A stretch of 9,014 nt of DNA from Phycisphaerae bacterium (lineage in GTDB: Bacteria > Planctomycetota > Phycisphaerae > Tepidisphaerales > Tepidisphaeraceae). The notes beneath the pieces are model-generated. The model ran no database searches, was not told the origin of the DNA, and worked only from the letters and a program-made list of their open reading frames with translations. Within the stretch, counting starts at the first letter, position 1. Each line of letters starts with the position of its first letter. Shown one piece after another: positions 1 to 5,856 of the stretch. The DNA lies in the NCBI GenBank assembly GCA_030448225.1, contig JAUJNJ010000094.1, forward strand, positions 11,550 through 20,563. Reading direction: 5' to 3'. Position numbers and translations under genes: made by a program.

Positions 1-280
1 GCGCGAGGTACGGCGCTCTTGTCCCCGACCCGGCCCCGGGGGCCCTCTAGGTTTTTCTGTCGGCGTAACGCGCCGACTGTCAATTGCCCGGCGGGTAAGT
101 GCGCCTGTTGGGGCGGCAACGCGGGGGGGTTGATGGGGGGGGCCTGGGGTGGGTGGGGGGGGGGGCGGGCCCCCGCGCCGACGTCCCGGCAGTTTACGGG
201 GCGCGGGCGTTGCGGTCCAATACCCACCCGGACGGGCGTGCGGCGGCGTCGCGTGCCGCACCGGTCGGTCGGTCGATGAC
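1..280. other. Upstream non-coding region with G-rich tract
   Basis: No convincing gene lies here. The open frames that cross it are Gly/Arg/Pro-rich and look like chance products of GC-rich DNA. The notable content is a run of guanine tracts at 123-169. A short tandem GGTC repeat sits just before the start codon at 281. No clear Shine-Dalgarno sequence or sigma-70-like promoter was found for the gene that follows. Confidence 0.5.
123..169 (+). other. G-quadruplex-forming G-tract cluster
   Basis: On the + strand, runs of 7, 8, 4, 3, 11 and 3 guanines follow one another at 123-129, 135-142, 146-149, 151-153, 155-165 and 167-169, with loops of 1 to 5 bases. This exceeds the usual G3+ N1-7 quadruplex rule. 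It lies about 110-160 bases upstream of the start at 281, so it could affect transcription there, but that role is inference. Long homopolymers are also where sequencing errors collect, so the exact run lengths are uncertain. Confidence 0.6.
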
Positions 281-1918
281 ATGCGAGCCTTCGTGACCCT
301 TCCCCATCCCCCGCTCATCCTGCTCCTGGCGTGCGCCGTCGTGCTTTGCGCGGCCGGCGCGGGCGCGGCCGCCGACGTCGCCGCGCCGGCCGCCGCGACG
401 TCGCCGGCGCCCGTTTCACCGGCGGTGAAAGTGGCGGAACTCCTGCCGCGCCTCGACGACGACGACTTCCGCGTTCGCCAGCAGGCCGCGACGCTGCTGA
501 AGAACCTGCCCGGCGACGCGTGGCCGGCCGTCGAGCGGGCAGCTGCGCGGCGCGACCTCAGCACCGAGACGCGGACGCACCTCGACGTCGCCGGTCGCAT
601 CCTGCGGGCCCGGGCGCGGAACGAGAACCGCTACAACGACTTGAACTGGAACCGCGAGTCCGCCGTCGCCGCCTACCGCTCGGCGGGCCGGCGCAGCCCG
701 AAGTGGGACGCCGCGGCCGAGGAGGCGCTGCGGCGTTTCCCGCGGCCGTCGATCGACCCGCGCGTCCGCCCGACCGACGACCGCGCCCGCATGGCGCCGT
801 TCGAGGCGGCGGTGGCCGCGGGGTGCGACGACCCGCTCGTGCTCTACTGCTACGCCCGCGCGATGGAGGAGGCCGGCGACGCCGACGCCATGCGCGTCAC
901 CCGCCTGTACCGGGCGGCGGCCGACGGAATGCGGGCGTCGCGCTACCCGGCGGTGCGCAAGTGCTTCGCGCTCGTCCGCGGCGCCGCCACGCGGTCGGCC
1001 GGCGCCGGGGGCGCGACGGTGCGCGAGGCGCTGGCGCTGCTGCCGGCGGCGGCGCGGGAGCCGGGCGTGCGGCCGTCGAACGTGCAGGCCGTGGCCCGGC
1101 TGGCGTACGAGGTCCTGGCGCGTCGGGCGAGCGCCGCCGGGCGTACGACGACGTGCAGGCGCGCTCGATCGCGCGCTGCCGGGCAAGCCCGAGCCGCTGC
1201 TGTTCGCCGGCGAGTGCCTCGCCAAGCTCGCGAACGACCCAGCCTTCGAGCCCGGCGCGGGCGCGGTAGCGCCGCCGCCCCGCCGCCGGCCGACGGCCTC
1301 CAGCCCCTGTTCGCCGGCGAGCCGCTCGAGCCGCTGGAGCGCGCTCCGCGCGATGCTGCGGCGGGCGTGGGGCGTTCGATCCCACCGACGCCCGCGCGGC
1401 GACGATCATGATCGGCGTCGAATTGGCCGCCGGCGGCGACGCCGAGGAGATGGAGGCGTGGTTCCGCCGGGCGATCGAGGCGAACCCCGACAACTACGAC
1501 GCGTGCATGCGGAAGCTGGAGTTCCTCTCGCCCGACGCCCTCGGCACCCCGGGCGACCTGATGCGGTTCGGCCGCGAGTGTCTCGACGGGCGGAACTTCT
1601 ACGGCCGCATCCCGTTCGTCGTCGCCGAGGCACACTCGGCGTCGCCGCCCAGCAGGCCGACCGCCGGGCGTACCTCGCGCAGCCGGAGGTGTGGGACGAC
1701 ATCCGCGCGGTGTACGAGCCGTACCTCGCGCTGTTCCCCGACCACGACTGGCACCGCAGCGGCTACGCGAAGTGGGCCGCCGAGTGCGGCCGCTGGCGCG
1801 AGGCGCAGGCCCTGTTCGAGGCGATCGCCCATGCCCGGACCTGCGCGTCTTCGGCAGCCGCGAGGGGTACGACTACTGGCGACAGCTCGTCGAGGACCGG
1901 CTGAAAGATGCGGACTAG
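281..1918 (+). CDS. Secreted DUF4034-like protein, frame-interrupted
   Basis: This is a probable exported protein of unknown function. The ATG at 281 is chosen because a signal peptide follows directly: MRAF, a Leu/Ala-rich core, then Ala-Gly-Ala and a likely cleavage near residue 31. Next comes a HEAT-like segment (LLPRLDDDDFRVRQQAATLL, about residues 50-70), a pattern common in planctomycete secreted proteins. The C-terminal half reads WFRRAIEANPDNYDACMRKL, then GRECLDGRNF and YAKWAAECGRW, a TPR-like layout resembling DUF4034 proteins. The protein reads well only if the frame shifts near 1136, 1173, 1262, 1372, 1644 and 1835. Each fits the loss of one base, for example CC read as C near 1644. 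Six such losses return the last stretch, ending YDYWRQLVEDRLKDAD and TAG at 1916-1918, to the starting frame. Preserved sequence across every break argues for consensus errors, though a recent pseudogene is possible. The family call is moderate. Confidence 0.6.
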
Positions 1919-2048
1919 AACGGTTTGTCTCACCCAGTAGCGTCACCCGCGCGCACGTCATCCTGAACGCCGCGAAGGATCTCGCGCTGGCCTGGCCAAG
2001 ACCTGCGCGAGATCCCTTCGCTGCGCGCTTAAGATGACAGGAACCCCG
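1919..2048. other. Short intergenic gap between convergent genes
   Basis: This gap separates the stop codons of two converging genes. Most of it is an inverted repeat (1957-2038) that could end transcription or protect 3' ends from both sides. No coding potential is seen. The open frames that cross it are extensions of frames from the neighbouring genes. Confidence 0.6.
1957..2038. repeat. Dispersed intergenic inverted repeat (GTCATCCTGA type)
   Basis: The left arm begins GTCATCCTGAACG and runs through GCGAAGGATCTCGCGC (1957-1987). The right arm, read on the other strand from 2038, begins GTCATCTTAAGCG and runs through GCGAAGGGATCTCGCGC. The arms match imperfectly and enclose about 18 bases. 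Elements of the form GTCATCCTGAGCG...GAAGGATCT are, from general knowledge, common dispersed intergenic repeats in many environmental bacteria. Position between two convergent stop codons is typical. It has no U-run, so it is not a classical intrinsic terminator. Confidence 0.65.
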
Positions 2049-2897
2049 TTACGCCGGCTCGGCGAACGCGGCATACACGGCCTGGAGGTCGGCGACGACG
2101 ATCGCGAACTGCGCGCGTCGGTGAGCTGCATTTTGTCGAGGATCAACTGCGTGTCCTCGATGAGGGCGGTGGCCTGGTCGTCGGGGATGTTCGCGCTGGA
2201 GAAGACCTGGCGGGAGTCGGCGGTGATGGCGGCGGTCTCCTCGGGCGAGATCGTGCCGTCGAGGGCCGCGGCGACGACGCTCGCACGGAGTTGGTCGACG
2301 GTCGCCTCGCTCGGCTGCGTGGCGACGGCGGCGGCGGCGCGGAGGTCGTCGGCGAACGCGTCGAGGTCGGGCGCTCGTCACGCCGCTGTCGGCCGCGAGG
2401 TCCTGCCACGTCGCCAGCAGTCGCTGCACGGCCGCCGCGTTCCTCGGGCGACGCCGACCGCAGCCCGCTCCGCAGGTCCGCGTTGGCCGCGCGGAGCGAG
2501 GCGGTGTTGGTCCGGCTCGTCGTGCGGCACTCGCGGCTGGTCCAGCAACAGCTGCGCGCGCGGCGCGCGTGTCGGTCCTGACCTGCGCCCGGTCGGCCGC
2601 GAGCTTCTGCCGGTCGGCGGCGAGGGCGCGCGGTCGCCGCGGTGGGCGGCGATGGCGGCCTTGTCGGCGGCGAGGAGCGTCTTGCCGTTTTCCACCGCGG
2701 CCGCCAGCGCCTCGCGGCTCTGCGATCCGCGCGTCGCACGACGCGTCCTGCTCGACGGCCCGCAGGCCCCCAGCGCTCACCTCCTGCACCGCCGACAGCA
2801 TCGCCGTGAAGTTCGGCGCCGGCGTGGCGGCGAACAGCGTGCGCGACTCGAGGCTTTCGACGGGCATGACGACGAAGGTGTTCGAATTCGTAGACAT
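2049..2897 (-). CDS. Ala-rich secreted protein, LESR motif, frame-interrupted
   Basis: This is a hypothetical, probably exported protein of about 280 residues. It starts MSTNSNTFVVMPVESLESRT and continues LFAATPAPN. The ESLESRTLFAA stretch is a form of the N-terminal motif (LExRxLL/LFA) found on many planctomycete surface and secreted proteins. The rest is Ala/Asp-rich and probably helical or coiled-coil: ENGKTLLAADKAAIAA, ALAADRQKLAADRAQVRTDT, TASLRAANADLRSGLRSASP, VQRLLATWQDLAADSG, LDAFADDLRAAAAVATQPSE and EETAAITADSRQVFSS. It ends VVADLQAVYAAFAEPA with a stop at 2049-2051. These blocks lie in different frames, with breaks near 2710, 2640, 2540, 2450, 2375 and 2110; the first and last blocks share a frame. 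An AAGGAAA ribosome-binding candidate lies at 2906-2912. Function is not recognised. Confidence 0.6.
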   Translation of the reverse strand: MSTNSNTFVVMPVESLESRTLFAATPAPNFTAMLSAVQEVSAGGLRAVEQDASCDARIAEPRGAGGRGGKRQDAPRRRQGRHRRPPRRPRALAADRQKLAADRAQVRTDTRAARAAVAGPAASAARRAGPTPPRSARPTRTCGAGCGRRRPRNAAAVQRLLATWQDLAADSGVTSARPRRVRRRPPRRRRRRHAAERGDRRPTPCERRRRGPRRHDLARGDRRHHRRLPPGLLQREHPRRPGHRPHRGHAVDPRQNAAHRRAQFAIVVADLQAVYAAFAEPA

Positions 2898-2921
2898 CGG
2901 CAGCGGTTTCCTTGACGCGTC

Positions 2922-2950
2922 AGTATATCGGCCAGGCCGGTCCCGCGGAA
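2922..2950 (-). promoter_or_regulatory. Candidate sigma-70-like promoter of LESR gene
   Basis: Read on the minus strand, TATACT (2922-2927) is one base off the -10 consensus. TTCCGC lies 17 bases upstream (2945-2950) and matches only half of the -35 consensus. Transcription would begin about 18-20 bases before the ATG at 2897, just upstream of the AAGGAAA ribosome-binding candidate. The -35 is weak, so this is tentative. Confidence 0.3.
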
Positions 2951-3228
2951 CGCCGAGAACGCCCGCGCGCCGCGCGGCACGTCGAACGCGACAGCAGGCG
3001 TGGCCACGTTACTTCCGCGTGCGAAACGTGAGACCGCCGGTCGCGGCGCGCTGCCGGTCGAATCGAAACTGTGCGCGCGTCCGAACCACCGGCGGCGTGC
3101 CCTTCGGGCGGGGCGACACGGAGCCCGCCGCGCGGGGCGCGCGCCGTCACGACCCGCGGGCTTTTCCACCTTGCCAGAACCGAGCTTTAGCGGGTAACTG
3201 TTTTCCATTGGCCGCCAACCGGCCGAAC

Positions 3229-3233
3229 AGGAG
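3229..3233 (+). promoter_or_regulatory. Ribosome binding site of amidoligase gene
   Basis: AGGAG lies 8 bases before the ATG at 3242. It fixes that start, which reads MPGTLGTVETKFSLPPQ ahead of the conserved ligase core. Confidence 0.7.
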
Positions 3234-3241
3234 CAACTACG

Positions 3242-4597
3242 ATGCCCGGCACGCTCGGGACGGTCGAGACGAAGTTCAGCCTGCCGCCGCAGGTCCACAA
3301 CGCCCGGGGCGAGGTGCAAGGCGGGGTTCGAGCTGGAGTACAGCGGGCTCGACGTCCAGAAGTCGGCGATCCTCGTCCGCCGGGTCTTCGGCGGCGACCA
3401 CGTGATCCGCAGCACGTTCTGCCACGAGGTCCACACCCGCTACGGCCGCTTCGACGTCGTGATAGACACGTCGGTCCTGAAGGACAAGAAGTACGAGCAG
3501 ACGCTCCGCAGCCTCGGGCTGAACCTGCAGAAGCTCCGCACGCGTGGCTCGAGGACGTGCTGCTCGGCGTGGTTGGGTCGGTCGTGCCGACCGAGATCAG
3601 CGCCGCCGATCCCGATCACCGAGCTCGAGCCGCTCGACGAGCCCGCCGCCTGCTGCTCGACGCCGGCGCGAAGGGCACGCGGGCGTCGGTCCTGTACGCG
3701 TTCGGCATGCACGTCAACCCGGAGATCGCGACGGACGACCCGCGCCACCTCCGCGACGTGCTGCGCGTTCCTGCTGATGCAGCCGTGGCTGCGGCAGGAG
3801 GCGGAGGTCGACTTCACGCGGCGGGTCGTGCCGTACATCAACCCGTTCCCTGACGCGTACGTCCGCCTCCTGCCGCGCGACGACTACCCGCCGTCGCGGC
3901 ACCGGCTGATCGATGACTACCTCGGCGCACAACCCGACGCGCAACCGCCCGCTCGACATGCTGCCGATCCTCCGCGCACCTCGACGCCGACCGCGTGATG
4001 AGCCGCGTGCAGGACCGCCACCTCGTGTGCCCGGCCGAGCTACCACTACCGGCTGCCCAACTGCATGGTCGACGAGCCGGAGTGGACGCTGGCGAAGGAG
4101 TGGAACCGCTGGGTCGACGTCGAGCCGCTCCGCGACCGACCCGCTGAAACTCGCGGCGATGTCGCACGACTACCTCGACGCCGACTCCCGCTCGCTCAAG
4201 CCGTTCTTCGACCGCTGGCCCGAGGTGCTCGGCGGCCACATCGCCGCCGCGCGGGCGCGCGGGAGCCGCACGTCTAACGTCCGGGACACGCCCGTGGAGC
4301 AACTCATCGACCGCATGCCATCGCGGCCGTTCCCGCCCTCGGCCTTGCGGCCGCGCCGACGCGTCAGGCGACGAGCCGCGCGCCACGCGTCGCACCGCCG
4401 ATGGCGCGCGGCGACGACCGTTCCCGTGGAGTTGCCGCGGCGGAACCGCGCGCGACGGGGCCGGCGATCGCGGGCGCGCCCGGCGGGGGAGGCGGGTCGC
4501 GCTACTTGGGTCTCGCCGCGCGTGGCGCGTCGAGGCGACGAGCGAGGCGCGGCGCCCCGCCGACGGCGCGGCGGCGGCGGCGGCGGCGGCAGGATGA
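3242..4597 (+). CDS. Amidoligase-family (COOH-NH2 ligase) protein, frame-interrupted
   Basis: This is a putative ATP-dependent carboxylate-amine ligase of the glutamine-synthetase-like amidoligase family (Amidoligase_2 type), forming an amide or peptide bond on an unknown substrate. Recognisable blocks in order are AGFELEYSGL (acidic metal-binding strand), FGGDHV, YGRFDVVIDTSVL, VVPTEIS, PITELEPLD, LLLDAGAKGTRASVLYAFG, MHVNPEIATDD, RAFLLMQPWLRQEAEVDFTR, VVPYINPFPDAYVRLLPRDD, LIDDYL, AHNPTRNRPLDMLP, AHLDADRV, YHYRLPNCMVDEPEWTLAKE, WNRWVDVEPL and DPLKLAAMSHDYLD. They lie in alternating frames. Breaks fall near 3319 (extra A), 3541, 3608, 3638, 3766 (two-base loss), 3924 (extra G), 3973 (extra C), 4040, 4131 (extra C), 4320 and about 4530. 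The tail is Ala/Gly/Pro-rich. I place the end at TGA 4595-4597 because that frame reads EATSEARRPADGA plus an Ala run and overlaps the next ATG. Motif order is intact, so consensus error is more likely than decay. The stop is less certain than the start. Confidence 0.72.
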
Positions 4598-5478
4598 CGA
4601 CGGACGACCGGCCCATCATCGGCGTGACCGGGCCCGACGAGGGCGGCGGCGCGGCGTGGGCGTTCATCCGCCTCGCCGTCTACTTCGCCGGCGGGCACGC
4701 CGTCCGCGTCACGCCCAAGCACCCGCGCCGGATCCACAACTTCGACGGCCTGATCATCGGCGGCGGCGCGGACGTCGACCCGAACCTCTACGGCCAGGAC
4801 CCCACGCCGATCGTCGCCAGGGAGCGCCGCTTCCGCCTGCCGCTGCCGTTGTTCCTGTTCGAGCTGCTGCTGTTCCCGCTGACGTGGGCCGCCCGCAAGC
4901 TTGCCGGCCAGAGCGGCGCCCACCACCGCCGCGGCGACGCGGCGCGTGACCGCCTGGAGATGCGGATGATCGACGGCGCCGTGAAGCGCGGGCTGCCCGT
5001 GCTGGGCATCTGCCGCGGCGAGCAGTTACTCAACGTCTACTTCGGCGGCACGCTCCACCAGGCGCTGCACGGGCTGTACGTGGAGGACGCGGAGGTCCGC
5101 ACGATCCTGCCGCGCAAGCAGGTCGTGGTGACCGAGGGCAGCCGCCTCGCCGGCGTGCTCGGCCGCCACCCCGACCGCGTCAACGCGCTGCACCGCCAGG
5201 CGATCCACCGCCTCGGTCGCGGCCTGCGCGTCGCCGCCGCCGACCGCAACGGCATCGTGCAGGCGATCGAGCACGAGTCGCTGCCGTTCGTGATCGGCGT
5301 GCAGTGGCACCCGGAGTACCTGCCCCAAGTGCCGGAGCAGCGCCGCCTGTTCGAGGCCCTCGTCCGCGAGGCGAGACGCGTCGCGCTGGCGGCCGACGCC
5401 GCCGCCGCCGCCCCCGTCCCGACCGGCCCCGCATACGCCCCGCCGGCCGACGCGATCGTGCGAGCCGGTTCCGCCTGA
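4594..5478 (+). CDS. Peptidase C26 / gamma-glutamyl-GABA hydrolase-like amidotransferase
   Basis: This 294-residue protein is a class-I glutamine-amidotransferase fold hydrolase of the PuuD-like C26 family, which cleaves gamma-glutamyl amide bonds. Visible motifs are the N-terminal strand PIIGVTGPD (7-15), GLIIGGGADVDPNLYG (52-67), the nucleophile elbow GICRGEQLLNVYFGGTL (Cys140), the conserved NALHRQAIHRLG (197-208), and VQWHPEY with His239 and Glu241. The Cys-His-Glu triad is complete. An unusual insertion at about 76-118 contains a hydrophobic stretch (LPLPLFLFELLLFPLTW, 82-98) between GGADVDP and the usual RDxxE helix. The C-terminal 40 residues are an Ala/Pro tail. E. coli PuuD is about 254 residues. 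Its ATG overlaps the likely amidoligase stop, so it is probably co-translated with the ligase and acts on the same gamma-glutamyl-type product. I give no gene symbol because the substrate is unknown. Confidence 0.88.
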   Translation: MTTDDRPIIGVTGPDEGGGAAWAFIRLAVYFAGGHAVRVTPKHPRRIHNFDGLIIGGGADVDPNLYGQDPTPIVARERRFRLPLPLFLFELLLFPLTWAARKLAGQSGAHHRRGDAARDRLEMRMIDGAVKRGLPVLGICRGEQLLNVYFGGTLHQALHGLYVEDAEVRTILPRKQVVVTEGSRLAGVLGRHPDRVNALHRQAIHRLGRGLRVAAADRNGIVQAIEHESLPFVIGVQWHPEYLPQVPEQRRLFEALVREARRVALAADAAAAAPVPTGPAYAPPADAIVRAGSA

Positions 5479-5603
5479 CCGCGGTGGTCGGCGCCTCCGG
5501 GGAGCGATCTGCTGGGGTGCCGCTTGTCCCGGCGGGCGACGGCAAGACGTGCACATCCCAGTTCAACGACATCGTCCCGATCGCCCCTCAACACGGCATT
5601 CGA

Positions 5604-5615
5604 GCAATTAATTGC
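5604..5615. promoter_or_regulatory. AT-rich 12-base perfect palindrome
   Basis: GCAATTAATTGC is a perfect palindrome in an otherwise very GC-rich region, about 240 bases upstream of the start at 5857. It resembles a binding site for a dimeric regulator. No regulator is encoded nearby, so the role is inference. Confidence 0.3.
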
Positions 5616-5844
5616 AATCGACAACGAGCGTGTGATGACCGGGAAGCGGGAGGATGCTGCGAAGCCGGGCGAGCCGGCGGCGGCCGGGCGGCGGCACGAG
5701 AGTCGCCCGGTGGAATCCGCCGGGCCGCGACATCGGCCGGGCCGAGGATCGGGGACGGCCGAACGCGCGGCACGGGCGGCGCGGTCGTCGTGCCGCCTCA
5801 TCGAAGAGTCACTCAAAACTGCGACGCGCCGCGTGGCGGCCTGT

Positions 5845-5850
5845 TAGACT
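5845..5850 (+). promoter_or_regulatory. Candidate -10 element, possible leaderless start
   Basis: TAGACT lies 6 bases before the GTG at 5857, so transcription would begin at or next to the start codon. No Shine-Dalgarno sequence is present in the short space between, which fits a leaderless mRNA. A good -35 element is not visible. Confidence 0.3.
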
Positions 5851-5856
5851 GCGGGC

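Larger units (their letters stand above)
2898..3241. other. Divergent intergenic region
   Basis: This 344-base gap separates two divergent genes, so promoters for both should be here. A minus-strand promoter candidate lies next to the left gene (2922-2950). A CACGTT...AACGTG dyad sits near 3006-3031. The plus-strand side has only a weak TTGCCA at 3171-3176 with no good -10 element. No gene is supported; the frames here are Arg/Ala-rich shadows. Confidence 0.45.
5479..5856. other. Intergenic region, no supported gene
   Basis: No convincing gene is seen in these 378 bases. A forward frame is open at 5524-5847, but it is Arg/Ala/Pro-rich with no recognisable motif or ribosome-binding site. The interesting parts are a locally AT-rich stretch with a 12-base palindrome at 5604-5615 and a -10-like element next to the following start codon. 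There is no clear terminator after the stop at 5478. Confidence 0.5.

Noticed and set aside
20..60. GGCCCCGGGGGCC followed by TTTTT as a terminator for a gene before the window
   Set aside because: The palindrome leaves almost no loop and the T-run is offset by several bases, so it is too weak to call.
149..1411. Longer reading frame upstream of 281 for the first gene
   Set aside because: The extra residues come from guanine runs and are Gly/Arg/Pro-rich; the signal peptide begins exactly at the ATG at 281.
3171..3200. Plus-strand promoter for the amidoligase gene (TTGCCA)
   Set aside because: No acceptable -10 hexamer lies 16-18 bases downstream.
3242..4597. Programmed ribosomal frameshifting in the amidoligase gene
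   Set aside because: About eleven shifts in both directions without slippery sites or downstream structures cannot be programmed.
3913..5478. A single 521-residue fusion of ligase C-terminus and hydrolase
   Set aside because: The frame happens to stay open, but the stretch at about 4320-4590 is Arg-rich and unlike protein, while the other two frames there give Ala/Gly/Pro tails ending at an ATGA overlap. Two genes fit better than a fusion.
5524..5847. Possible small gene in the 5479-5856 gap
   Set aside because: There is no ribosome-binding site, no recognisable motif, and the composition is like the shadow frames.
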